From NCBI RefSeq assembly GCF_021555175.1, contig NZ_JAKGRW010000035.1, forward strand, positions 1-64,000: a stretch of DNA of 64,000 nt. Direction: 5' to 3'. The stretch comes from Nocardioides alcanivorans. GTDB taxonomy: Bacteria > Actinomycetota > Actinomycetes > Propionibacteriales > Nocardioidaceae. Shown here one piece after another: positions 49,292 to 58,179 of this stretch; position 1 is the stretch's first letter; each line of letters opens with the position of its first letter. The notes beneath the pieces were generated by a model, which saw only the letters and a list, made by a program, of their open reading frames with translations, did not search any database and had not been told where the DNA came from. The position numbers were made by a program, and so were the translations under genes.

Positions 49292-50384
49292 CGAGCTGCG
49301 TGAAGCACTCCTTCGCGACGGCGCAGAGCCACGCGACCTCACGCCGTTGCCCGGACAGCAGGAGCGCATGGAGGGCGCACTCGCGGCCATCCTGGCCACC
49401 CCCAGGGGCGGCGCGCCCACGCCACCGGCCCCGACCTGGAGCGCTCGGCGCAAACGCCGTCTGACCGTCCTCTCGTTGTCGGGCCTGACCGCGGCGGCCG
49501 CTGCGGTGACAGCCGTGGTGGTGGCCCTCCAGTTCGCCGGCCCCACCCCACCAGCGCGGGCGGACACACCTCCGATGCTGACGTTCGAGCTCGTGCCCGA
49601 CGGGCAGCTCCCCGGCGCTGGAGAGCCAGCAGCACCGGCGCTGGAGAGACTCGCCTCGGTCCGCGCCGCCCAACGCATCGCCCAGACCGGAGACGTCCAG
49701 CACGTCGCCATCGATGCGTGGTGGACGACTTCGATCGATGACGGAGACCCGGCCGGCACCACCTCACGCCTCGAGCCGGTGCACACCGACTCCTACTTCC
49801 ATCCGGACGCCATGATGCGGATCGTCGAGCGACGCGGCTCGCCGCTGAAGTCCGACGGCCGCATCGCCGACGAGCGATCGGATCTCGCCGACCGGCCCGC
49901 GACCCATGACGACTCGTTCCCGAGCCCGGAGCCCGGCCCCACCTTCGCGGCCACGCTGCCGACCACAGCTGCCGGCGTACGCGCGGCGCTCGCCGGCGAC
50001 GACGATCCCGAGATGTGCCGTGGCCACGAGGCCGGGTGCCTCGTCGCCGACATGGTCGACCTCCACCGCAGCTACGTCGTCCCCACCGACGTGGGAGCTG
50101 CGCTGTGGTCGGCCCTCGCCGACGAACCTGCGGTCATCTACTTGGGTACGACGACCGACCGCGTCGGTCGCGACGCCGTCGCCTTCACCGTCCCGTCGTA
50201 CGACGACGTCAGTCAGCTCATCGTCTTCGCCGATCCCGAGACCGGAGCCTTCCTGGGCGACGAAACCGTCCTGGTCGCCCCCTCCGAGGCCTACTCCTTC
50301 GAACCGCCTGCGGTGACGTCGTTCACCGCCATCGTCGAAGCCTCCTTCGTCGAGCCGGACGATCTTCCACGGACGAAGAGATAG
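49266..50384 (+). CDS. CU044_5270-like membrane protein, putative anti-sigma partner
   Basis: 372 residues. A short cytoplasmic part with LADELREALLRDGAEPRDLTPLP, one helix (LSGLTAAAAAVTAVVVALQFAG, near residues 75-97), and an outer domain with WWTTSIDDGDPAGTTSRL, DPEMCRGHEAGCLVADMVD and an end VTSFTAIVEASFV. The layout and its overlap with an ECF sigma gene fit the CU044_5270 family. Anti-sigma function is inferred from position. Confidence 0.65.
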   Translation: MDANEKLADELREALLRDGAEPRDLTPLPGQQERMEGALAAILATPRGGAPTPPAPTWSARRKRRLTVLSLSGLTAAAAAVTAVVVALQFAGPTPPARADTPPMLTFELVPDGQLPGAGEPAAPALERLASVRAAQRIAQTGDVQHVAIDAWWTTSIDDGDPAGTTSRLEPVHTDSYFHPDAMMRIVERRGSPLKSDGRIADERSDLADRPATHDDSFPSPEPGPTFAATLPTTAAGVRAALAGDDDPEMCRGHEAGCLVADMVDLHRSYVVPTDVGAALWSALADEPAVIYLGTTTDRVGRDAVAFTVPSYDDVSQLIVFADPETGAFLGDETVLVAPSEAYSFEPPAVTSFTAIVEASFVEPDDLPRTKR

Positions 50385-50452
50385 ACGGGCCGTTTTCGCG
50401 CAGAGGATCCGAAGACGGGCCCCACTCGGGATGAAGCAACTAGGGTGGAGAC

Positions 50453-51343
50453 GTGGACCACGACTACCGCCCCGGGCCCCGGCGGATCGACCTGCGCCGG
50501 CGCTCGATCATGGCTGGCGAAGCAGCGGCTGCCGAGGCGGAGGTCGAGGCAGCTCTGGCGATGCCCGAGGACCGCGAGACGGCGGCATTCTTCGACGTCG
50601 ACAACACGATCATGCAGGGCGCGAGCATCTTCCACCTGGCGAAGGGGCTCTACAAGCGGAAGTTCTTCACCACCCGCGACATCGCCGGCGCCGCCTGGAA
50701 GCAGGCCTACTTCCGGATCGCCGGTGTGGAGGACCCGGAGCACGTCGCGGAGGCCCGTGACGGAGCGCTGAGCTTCATCGCCGGTCACTCCGTGGCGGAG
50801 CTCGAGGAGCTCAGCGACGAGATCTTCGACGAAGCGATGGCCCACCGCATCTGGCCGGGCACCCGAGCGCTCGCCCAGCTCCACCTCGACCGTGGCCAGC
50901 GGGTCTGGCTGGTCACCGCAGCGCCGGTCGAGATCGCCAACATCATCGCCAAGCGACTCGGGTTGACCGGGGCCATGGGCACCGTCGCCGAGTCGGTCGA
51001 CGGCATCTACACCGGCAAGCTCGTCGGCGAGATGCTGCACGGACCGGCCAAGGCCGAGGCGATCAAGGCGCTCGCCGCTCGCGAGGGGCTCGACCTCTCC
51101 CGCTGCTCCGCCTACAGCGACTCCTCCAACGACCTGCCGATGCTGAGCCTGGTCGGCGACGCCGTCGCGATCAATCCCGACTCCAAGCTGCGCGAGCACG
51201 CCCAGGCCAACGGCTGGCAGATCCGCGACTACCGCACCGGACGCAAGGCTGCCCGGGTCGGCTTCGCTGCGGCAGCGGGCGCCGGCGCGCTCGCCGGAGC
51301 CGTGGCAGCGGCCAGCACCGTACGCCGCAGCTTCCGCTCCTGA
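50453..51343 (+). CDS. HAD-IB family hydrolase
   Basis: 296-residue phosphatase-like protein of the HAD-IB/SerB-related group. Motif I is FFDVDNTIMQGASIF, motif II is VWLVTAAPVEIA, and motif III is YSDSSNDLPML. The C-terminus has a hydrophobic Ala/Gly-rich stretch (VGFAAAAGAGALAGAVAAAS) that may anchor it to the membrane. GTG start. Substrate unknown. Confidence 0.85.
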   Translation: MDHDYRPGPRRIDLRRRSIMAGEAAAAEAEVEAALAMPEDRETAAFFDVDNTIMQGASIFHLAKGLYKRKFFTTRDIAGAAWKQAYFRIAGVEDPEHVAEARDGALSFIAGHSVAELEELSDEIFDEAMAHRIWPGTRALAQLHLDRGQRVWLVTAAPVEIANIIAKRLGLTGAMGTVAESVDGIYTGKLVGEMLHGPAKAEAIKALAAREGLDLSRCSAYSDSSNDLPMLSLVGDAVAINPDSKLREHAQANGWQIRDYRTGRKAARVGFAAAAGAGALAGAVAAASTVRRSFRS

Positions 51344-51451
51344 CCCGGGCCCAGCACGGGCGTACCGACGGTATCGGCAAACCCTTCCCACCAGCCTGCA
51401 TCCGCCGTATCCTCATCGGAAGTCCTGAGGGGGGCTTGAGGGAGGGACGTC

Positions 51452-52219
51452 GTGTCGAGGGAGCAGACTGCGCTGGACCGCGGCATCGTCGCGCTCCGAG
51501 AAGCTGTGGCTGCCCTCCTGATGATGGAGGCCGTGCCGGCCGCCGCCGGCGACGTGGCCGTCTCCGGCGGCCCGCTGATGGCCGAGGCCGCCCGCAAGCT
51601 CGAGCCCGGTCCCGAGCGCTACGACGACTCCGACCTTGCCGCCTCCTCGGAGGAGGACGCCGGCGAGCGGGAGCGGATGATCGCGCTCGTCGAGCTGGCC
51701 CGCGGCGGCGACACCGAGGCCTTCGGAATGCTCTTCGACCACTACCACCCCTCGGTCTACCGATTCCTCTACTACCGCACCCGCTCGCACACGCTGGCGG
51801 AGGACCTCGCCTCGGAGACCTTCTTCCGGGCCCTGCGGTCGATGAACAACTTCCGGTGGCAGGGCAAGGACTTCGGCGCCTGGCTGATGACCATCGCCCG
51901 CAACCTGACCACCGATCACTTCAAGGCCGGGCGCACCCGGCTGGAGCAGACCACCGAGGACATGGGCGTCCACGACGACGCCACCGAGGGCCCCGAGACG
52001 GCCGTGCTGGCCGCCCTGACCAATGACATCCTCCTCGAGGCACTGACGAAGCTGCCCAAGGAGCAGCAGGAGTGCCTGGTCATGCGCTTCCTCCAGGGGA
52101 TGAGCATCGCCGAGACCGCTCAGGTGCTGCAGCGCTCCGACGGCGCGATCAAGCAGCTCCAGCTGCGCGGCGTGCGCAATCTGGCGAAGCTGCTGCCCGA
52201 GGGGATGCGTGACCGATGA
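51452..52219 (+). CDS. BldN-like ECF sigma factor
   Basis: 255 residues from the GTG at 51452, with an N-terminal extension of about 85 residues before region 2, as in the BldN group. Region 2: ALVELARGGDTEAFGMLFDHYHPSVYRF and AEDLASETFFRAL. Region 4: ALTKLPKEQQECLVMRFLQGMSIAETAQVLQRSDGAIKQLQLRG. The next gene encodes a DUF5667 protein, the pair arrangement of bldN and its anti-sigma rsbN in Streptomyces. In a non-sporulating relative the targets are unknown. Confidence 0.85.
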   Translation: MSREQTALDRGIVALREAVAALLMMEAVPAAAGDVAVSGGPLMAEAARKLEPGPERYDDSDLAASSEEDAGERERMIALVELARGGDTEAFGMLFDHYHPSVYRFLYYRTRSHTLAEDLASETFFRALRSMNNFRWQGKDFGAWLMTIARNLTTDHFKAGRTRLEQTTEDMGVHDDATEGPETAVLAALTNDILLEALTKLPKEQQECLVMRFLQGMSIAETAQVLQRSDGAIKQLQLRGVRNLAKLLPEGMRDR

Positions 52220-52319
52220 CTCATTTCTGCCTCGTAACCCCGCTGTCGCCCCGCTCGTTGTCCCTGCGTACGGGTGAACAGCCGTTCGCCCGCTCCCACG
52301 AGCAACCCAGGAACGCGTC

Positions 52320-53461
52320 ATGATCTCGCTGACTCCCAACGGCCGTCGCGCCGAGGAGTTCAACGCCCTTCTCGAGGGTGCCGACTCCGCCGGTCGTGAG
52401 CGGGATGCCAGGTTGCTCGAGGTCGTCGGCGCGCTGCGGGCCACTCCTGAGGTCGAGCCGCGACCGGCGTACGCCGCCGACCTGCGTGAACGCCTCATGG
52501 CCGAGGCCGAGGTGGTCCTGAGCCAGGTCGAAGTGGAGCGCAAGCTCAGTCTCCCCGCCGGCAAGCAGGGGCGCCGCGACCGGCGCGTCGCCATTGCCGC
52601 CGGTGCGATCGCCTTGGTCGGCGTCTCGTCATCGGTCGCCTTCGCCTCCCAGGGGCGCTCCCGGGAGACACGCTCTATCCGATCAAGCGTGCCATCGAGG
52701 GCGCGAGCACCTCGCTCACGTTCGACGACGCCTCGAAGGGTGACCGGCTGCTCAACAACGCCTCGGGTCGTCTGGCCGAGGTGGAGAAGCTGGCCCAGCG
52801 CTCCTCGACCCCTGCGGAGCAGTTCCGCGACACCCTCGGCACCTTCACCAGCCAGTCCGAAGAGGCTGCCGACCTGCTGCTCGAGGACTACTCCAGCACC
52901 GGCAGCAGCCAAGGCGTCGAGAAGTTGCGGGAGTTCGCCGGCGACAGCATCGAGAAGCTGTCGGCGCTCAGCAGCAAGTTGCCCGCCGAGGCGCTCGGCG
53001 CCCTGGAGGACGCGGTCAACTCGCTGACCGCACTCGACAACCTGGCCCACGAGATCTGTCCGGGGTGCAGCGGCGGCATCACCGAGCTCCCGCGCAACCT
53101 GGCGCAGCTGACCGCCACCGACATCCCGGTCGTCGAAGTGCCCGAGGCCGACACCGCGCCGCCCGCCAGCGAGCGCACCTACACCGATGAGGGTGCTGAG
53201 GAGCCGCCGGCGAGCGACCAGCAGGGCTCGACGCAGTCCGATCCGACGCAGCCCCAGCCGACGACCGAGCCCTCCGAGAAGCCGGGCAAGAAGTCAGACA
53301 AGAAGAACGATCAGCCGCAGCTCAAGGACGCAACGAAGGGGCTGACCGACCTGCTCGTGGGCGATGAGGGCCTCCTCGGCGAGGAGGGTCTGGTCGGTGG
53401 CCTGCTCGGCGGACTCCTCGGACCCGATGGCCTGCTCCGCGGTGGTTCCTCCGACGACTGA
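52320..53461 (+). CDS. DUF5667 membrane protein, RsbN-like anti-sigma candidate (frameshift)
   Basis: About 380 residues after restoring one G in a run near 52648..52652 (FASQG/ALPGDTLYPIKRAIE). A cytoplasmic N-terminus of about 85 residues, one helix (VAIAAGAIALVGVSSSVAFAS), and then the DUF5667 domain with PGDTLYPIKRAIE and a helical bundle. A long acidic and Pro/Gln-rich tail ends in a LLGEEGLVGGLLGGLLGPDG repeat. It follows the BldN-like sigma by 100 bases and probably holds it at the membrane. Confidence 0.78.
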
Positions 53462-53481
53462 TCGGTCGACCGGATCCCGGC

Positions 53482-54620
53482 TCAGCCGAAGACGGACTTG
53501 CGGTCCATGAGCAGTCGATAGAGCGACTGCTGGATCGTCTCTCGCACCTGGTCGGTGAGGTCGAAGACGAGCATCGGGTCGTCCGCGGCGCTGGACTCGT
53601 AGGCGTCGGTGCGAATGGGCTCCCCGAACTCGAGGATCCACTTCGACGGCAAGGGCACCAGACCGAGCGGCCCGAGCAACGGGAAGAGCGGCGTGATCGG
53701 GATGTAGGGAAGTCCCAGCAGTCGCGCCAACGAGGGAATGTTGCCGACCAACGGATAGATCTCCTCGGCACCCACCACCGACAGCGGGATGATCGGCACG
53801 CCGGTGCGCATGGCAGCACTGACGAAGCCGCCGCGACCGAAGCGCTGCAACTTGTAACGCTCGGAGTAGGGCTTGCCGATGCCCTTGAAGCCCTCGGGCC
53901 AGACTCCGACGAGCTCACCCTTGCGCAACATCCGTTCGGCGTCCTCGGTGCAGGCCAGGGTCGCGCCGCCCTTGCGGGCCAGGTCGCCGATGAGCGGCAG
54001 CTTGAAGACCAGGTCGGCGCCGAGGGGCGCAGGGCCCGTCCGGCGTGATCGTTGAGGGTCACCATCGTCATCAGGCCGTCGACCGGGATCGTGCCGGAGT
54101 GGTTGGACACCACGAGCGCGCCGCCATCGGTGGGGATGTTCTCCAGCCCACGAACCTCGATGCGGAACCACTTCTGCGCGATGGGGCGCAGCACCGCCAT
54201 GAAGAAGTTCTGGGTGAGCTCCTGGTCGAAGCCGAACTCGTCGACCTCGTAGTCACCGCTCACCCGGCGGCGCAAGCTGGCGAGGAGCTCCGCCAGCTTC
54301 GGTTCCCACTGTTCCCCGAAGGTCTCCCGAGCTGCGGCAGAGATCGCCTGCAGCCAGTCGCCGACCGGGATGCCGCGGTCCGGCGCCACGGCATCGGCGG
54401 GCTCGACCTCGGGACTCGCCTCCGCAGGGGTACGGCGTGGCTCGTCGGGCGGCGTACCGGCGCCGTCGACGGCGATCACCTCATCGCGCGGCGGCTCTGG
54501 GGCGGGAGGCGTCTTCTTCTTGCCGGCGAGGCCGCGGGCCGCGGCGCTCGGGCGGCGATTGCCCGTGCCCCGACCCGGCCTGCCGCCGGTGCCGATCGGG
54601 ATGATGTCGGCGTCACCCAC
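53482..54620 (-). CDS. Lysophospholipid acyltransferase family protein (frameshift)
   Basis: PlsC-like acyltransferase of about 379 residues. A long Pro/Glu-rich N-terminal region precedes the domain. The catalytic block is VVSNHSGTIPVDG. GVWPEGFKGIGKPYSERYKLQRFGRGGF and IIPLSVVGAEEIYP are later blocks. One C is missing near 54022..54027 (RALRP/LGADLVFKLP). GTG start at 54620. Overlaps the epimerase gene by 8 bases. Likely acylates a lysolipid, but the exact acceptor is unknown. Confidence 0.83.
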
Positions 54621-55650
54621 GGTCGCTCCTCCCCTCGACGAGGCCCGCCACGCCAGCGAGGACCGTGTCGGGTGAGGTGATGCGGCCGGGACTGATGGCA
54701 CCCGGGCCGAGCGCCCGCGCGAAGTCGGCGAACGCCTCGGACGTGGTGAAGCGGGGCGCGAATCCGAGGACCTCGCGCATGCGCGTGGTGTCGATGCCCC
54801 GACCGAAGGTCAGGAACCGCTGCTGCTCCGGGGAGAAGTCGACCAGGCCGGCCGTGCCGAGCGTGGATCCCAGGCCGCTGAGCGCGAACCCGGGCACCGG
54901 AACACTGGGGCGGCCGAGTCGGCGCAGCGCCTGGGAGAGCGTGATGATGCCGTCACCGGCGACGTTGAAGGTGCCGGCGACGTCGGTGCGCACGGCGTGT
55001 GCGAGCACGGCGAGGAGGTCATCGCGGTGCAGGAACTGCAGGCGCGGGTCGAAGCCGAGGACTCGCGGGACGACGGAGAGCCGGAAGTACTGGGCCGTCG
55101 GGCTCTGCACGTCGGGTCCGATCACGTTCGCCGCACGCAACGTGGTGACCCGCACGTCAGGGCGACGGCGGGCAAACCCACGTACGTAACCCTCGACCTC
55201 GAAGGCGTCACGGGCGTAACCGGTCTTGGGCAGCCGCCTGGCTTCCATGTCCTCGGTGAACATCGCCGGATCGCGATTGGTCGCGCCGTAGACGGTCGAG
55301 GTCGACTTGACGACCAGGTGCTGCAGCCCGGGAGCGCGTTGACAGGCGGCCAGGAGCTGCATCGTCCCGATGACGTTGAGCTCCTTCATGGTGCCGCGCC
55401 CACCCACGTCTCCGGGGGTGGCGATGACACTCATGTGGACGACCGTGTCGACGTCCTCCTTCACGATGACCTTGGCGATCACCGGCGTACGGATGTCCGC
55501 ACGTACGAAGGAGACGTCGCCGATGTCGCCCCGGGGCGGAACGATGTCGACCCCGATGACGCGATCCACGGCAGGGTCCTCCGCGAGTTGCTTCGCGAAC
55601 TGTCGTGCCAGGTCCCGGGACACACCCGTGACCATCACGACCCTGCTCAT
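54613..55650 (-). CDS. NAD-dependent epimerase/dehydratase-family protein
   Basis: 345-residue extended short-chain dehydrogenase-like protein. The N-terminal Rossmann motif is degenerate (VTGVSRDLARQFAKQLA), VKSTSTVYGATNRDPAMF supplies the Ser region, and KTGYARDAFEVE takes the place of the usual YxxxK motif, so catalysis may be altered or lost. Co-transcribed with the acyltransferase, and possibly involved in lipid or envelope sugar metabolism. Confidence 0.75.
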   Translation of the reverse strand: MSRVVMVTGVSRDLARQFAKQLAEDPAVDRVIGVDIVPPRGDIGDVSFVRADIRTPVIAKVIVKEDVDTVVHMSVIATPGDVGGRGTMKELNVIGTMQLLAACQRAPGLQHLVVKSTSTVYGATNRDPAMFTEDMEARRLPKTGYARDAFEVEGYVRGFARRRPDVRVTTLRAANVIGPDVQSPTAQYFRLSVVPRVLGFDPRLQFLHRDDLLAVLAHAVRTDVAGTFNVAGDGIITLSQALRRLGRPSVPVPGFALSGLGSTLGTAGLVDFSPEQQRFLTFGRGIDTTRMREVLGFAPRFTTSEAFADFARALGPGAISPGRITSPDTVLAGVAGLVEGRSDRG

Positions 55651-55666
55651 GGCCGCCCCAGACGCC

Positions 55667-55768
55667 TTACTTGCCGAGCTTGCGACGCTGAACGCGCGTC
55701 TTCTTCAGCAATTTGCGGTGCTTCTTCTTCGCCATGCGCTTGCGGCGCTTCTTGATGACGGAACCCAA
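55667..55768 (-). CDS. 33-residue basic AURKAIP1/COX24-domain protein
   Basis: Very small, extremely basic protein: residues 1-17 [17 protein letters not shown] after the initiator, ending [12 protein letters not shown] take a TTG start at 55768 because GGAAGGA lies 7 bases upstream and the actinobacterial homologues start [12 protein letters not shown]. The family is linked to ribosomes. 16 bases before the epimerase gene. Confidence 0.8.
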   Translation of the reverse strand: MGSVIKKRRKRMAKKKHRKLLKKTRVQRRKLGK

Positions 55769-55932
55769 TGTTCTTCCTTCCAGAGCCTGATGCCGTCCTC
55801 ACGCGTCCACGCGGGCGACCGGCACAGCCTATCCGCACAGACACCGCCAGCAGAAACTCGCGTGCTCCTGCCCAGAATGCGACACGACTGCACGGACCGA
55901 ATCGAAGGCGTCGGGGCCGTCGTGACCGAGCC

Positions 55933-56136
55933 TCAGCCGGCGTCGTAGAAGCTGCGCTCGAGATAGGCGTTGACGTCGCTCTCGGTGACACGGAAGGACC
56001 GACCCACGCGCACGGCAGGGAGCTCCCCGCTGTGCACGAGGCGGTAGACGGTCATCTTGGACACGCGCATCTGCGCCGCGACCTCGGCGATCGTCAGGAA
56101 CTTCGCCCCGGAGATGCTGTCACCTGAACCAGCCAT
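55933..56136 (-). CDS. bldC: BldC-like helix-turn-helix DNA-binding protein
   Basis: 67 residues, a MerR/excisionase-type winged helix with FLTIAEVAAQMRVSKMTVYRLVHSGELPAVRVGRSFRV. Matches BldC in length and sequence pattern. BldC is a developmental regulator in Streptomyces, and its role here is unknown. Its upstream gap (56137..56330) contains a TGGGAC/GTCCCA stem at 56236..56255 around GAAAAAAT. Confidence 0.85.
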   Translation of the reverse strand: MAGSGDSISGAKFLTIAEVAAQMRVSKMTVYRLVHSGELPAVRVGRSFRVTESDVNAYLERSFYDAG

Positions 56137-56330
56137 GAAACACCACTTTCGTGAGACCACGCACCGGCTTCCCCACCGGTGTTCACGCGGCCTCGTTCTC
56201 GTGAGAATAGGGCCTTGTGTGACCCAGGGGAAGGGTGGGACGAAAAAATGTCCCATTTTCACGGCGTGTCGGTTTGCCCAAGTGTGATCGCGCTGTTCCA
56301 GTTCCCCACGAAGAACGCGGCCCCGGGGGT

Positions 56331-57134
56331 TCAGGAGCCAGCGGCCAACGCCTTCGAGCGGTCGCGGGCGGCTTCCATCGCCGTCAGGAACGCCGCACGC
56401 ACCTTGTGGTTGTCGAGCTCGCGCAACGCGGCAGCGGTGGTGCCTGCCGGCGAAGTGACCTGTTCGCGCAGCACCGAGGGGTGCGTGCCCGTCTCCTGCA
56501 GCATCCGACCGCTGCCCACGAGGGTCTGTACGACGAGCTCGGTGGCGGTCGCCCGGGGCAACCCCAGGTGGACGCCTGCCTCGATCATCGACTCCACGAC
56601 GTAGAAGACGTAGGCGGGACCGGAACCGGAGATGGCGGTGACGGCATCCATCTGGTGCTCGGGCACCCGCAGCACCTTGCCGGTCGCATGGAGCAGCGAC
56701 TCGGCCTCGTCGAGGTGGGCGTCGTCGCAGTGGGAGCCGGGAGCGATCGCCGCCATGCCCGCGTCCACCAACGCCGGGGTGTTGGGCATGACCCGCACGA
56801 CCGCGATGCCCTCCGGCACGTGCGTTTCGATGAAGGCCGTGGTGATCCCGGCGGCGAGGGAGACCAGCAACTGGCCCGGACGGAGCACCGGTGCGATCTC
56901 GGCGAGCACCGTGGCGACGTCCTGCGGCTTCACCACGAGCAGCACCGTGTCGGCCCGCCTGGCCGCTGCGACGTTGTCGACCACCGTGACGGCGTACCGC
57001 TCAGTGAGCTCCGCAGCGCGGTCAGGCCGCTTCTCGCCGACCAGCAAGGTGTCGGCCGGGCGGCCGGCGCGGATCAGGCCGGAGAGGATCGTCTCCCCCA
57101 TCACGCCGGCCCCGATGATCGCGGTGAGACTCAT
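56331..57134 (-). CDS. proC: Pyrroline-5-carboxylate reductase
   Basis: Last step of proline synthesis. 267 residues. NADPH motif IIGAGVMGETILSGL, VKPQDV, MPNTPALVDAGM, and the C-terminal DAVTAISGSGPAYVFYVVE and VTSPAGTTAAALRELD. Lies 6 bases after proline dehydrogenase, an unusual pairing of synthesis and breakdown that would share the pyrroline-5-carboxylate pool. Confidence 0.95.
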   Translation of the reverse strand: MSLTAIIGAGVMGETILSGLIRAGRPADTLLVGEKRPDRAAELTERYAVTVVDNVAAARRADTVLLVVKPQDVATVLAEIAPVLRPGQLLVSLAAGITTAFIETHVPEGIAVVRVMPNTPALVDAGMAAIAPGSHCDDAHLDEAESLLHATGKVLRVPEHQMDAVTAISGSGPAYVFYVVESMIEAGVHLGLPRATATELVVQTLVGSGRMLQETGTHPSVLREQVTSPAGTTAAALRELDNHKVRAAFLTAMEAARDRSKALAAGS

Positions 57135-57140
57135 GGGCTC

Positions 57141-58076
57141 CTACTTCTTCGAGGTCAAGGACTTGGCAAACAGGGCGAGGTTCTGCGGACGCTCGGCCAA
57201 CCGACGCATCAGGTAGCCGTACCACTCGCCCCCGTACGGGACATACACCCGCATCGTCTCACCCCGCGCCACCAACCGCCGCTGCTCCTCCGGGCGGATG
57301 CCGTAGAGCATCTGGAACTCGTAGCTCCCCCGGTCGCGGCCGAGGCCGGCAGCCATCGCCTGCCCGATGGCGATCATCCGCGGGTCGTGAGTGGCCACCA
57401 TCGGGTGCCCCGCGCCCTGCATGAGGATGCGTAGACAACGGACGTAGGCAAGGTCGACGGCATGCCGGTCGACGTGCGCAACCGACTCGTGCCCGACGTA
57501 GGCACCCTTGCAGAGCCGGACCCGGGAACCTTCGTGGGCGAAGGCGCGGCAGTCGTCCTCGGTGCGCTTCAGCTGCGCCTGCAGCACCATCCCGAGATCG
57601 GGGTGGTCCTTGCGGAGCTCGGTGACCACGTCGAGCGTCGCGTCGGTCCAGGTGTGGTCCTCCATGTCGATGGTGACCAGGCTGCCCGCATTGCGAGCGG
57701 CCAGCGCGATACGACGGGCGTTGTCGAGGGCGATCTCCCGGCCGTCCCCGGGGAGCGCGAGCCCGATCGCGGTGAGCTTCACGCTGACTTCGCTGCGGGT
57801 GGCCAGGTTGCGGCGGGAGAGCTCGGCGAGGAGGTCGAGATAGGCACGGACCGTCGCGTCGGCCTGCTCCTCGTCCGTGGTGTCCTCACCGAGGAAGTCG
57901 AGGGAGACCACCATCTGGTCCTCCATGAGGGCAGCAGCCGCGTCGGCGGCATCCTGCGTGGTCTCGCCCGGCACGTAGCGCGCCACCAGTCCCGAGGTGC
58001 CGGGCAGGGTGGACACGGCGGCCCTGACCGCGCCGAGACGGGAGAGGAGCAACAGGGGCTGACGCAGAAGTGGCAC
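57141..58076 (-). CDS. Proline dehydrogenase
   Basis: Monofunctional FAD-dependent proline dehydrogenase, 311 residues. SVKLTAIGLALPGDG, TIDMEDHTWTD, VRLCKGAYVGHES and the C-terminal EFQMLYGIRPEEQRRL carry the FAD and substrate residues. Oxidises proline to pyrroline-5-carboxylate and feeds electrons to quinone, hence linked to the menaquinone chain. Confidence 0.93.
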   Translation of the reverse strand: MPLLRQPLLLLSRLGAVRAAVSTLPGTSGLVARYVPGETTQDAADAAAALMEDQMVVSLDFLGEDTTDEEQADATVRAYLDLLAELSRRNLATRSEVSVKLTAIGLALPGDGREIALDNARRIALAARNAGSLVTIDMEDHTWTDATLDVVTELRKDHPDLGMVLQAQLKRTEDDCRAFAHEGSRVRLCKGAYVGHESVAHVDRHAVDLAYVRCLRILMQGAGHPMVATHDPRMIAIGQAMAAGLGRDRGSYEFQMLYGIRPEEQRRLVARGETMRVYVPYGGEWYGYLMRRLAERPQNLALFAKSLTSKK

Positions 58077-58179
58077 GGATCACTCGTATCAGATCCGCCC
58101 CAACTCCTCCGCCACGAGGTGTCACTTCTTGCGCTGCGAAGTGGCGGGTCGAGGTGCCACGGCTGCCGGCCAGGCAGGC

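Noticed and set aside
56236..56255. Intrinsic terminator for proC
   Set aside because: The stem is only 6 bp and no T-run follows on the minus strand. I mention it only under the bldC entry.
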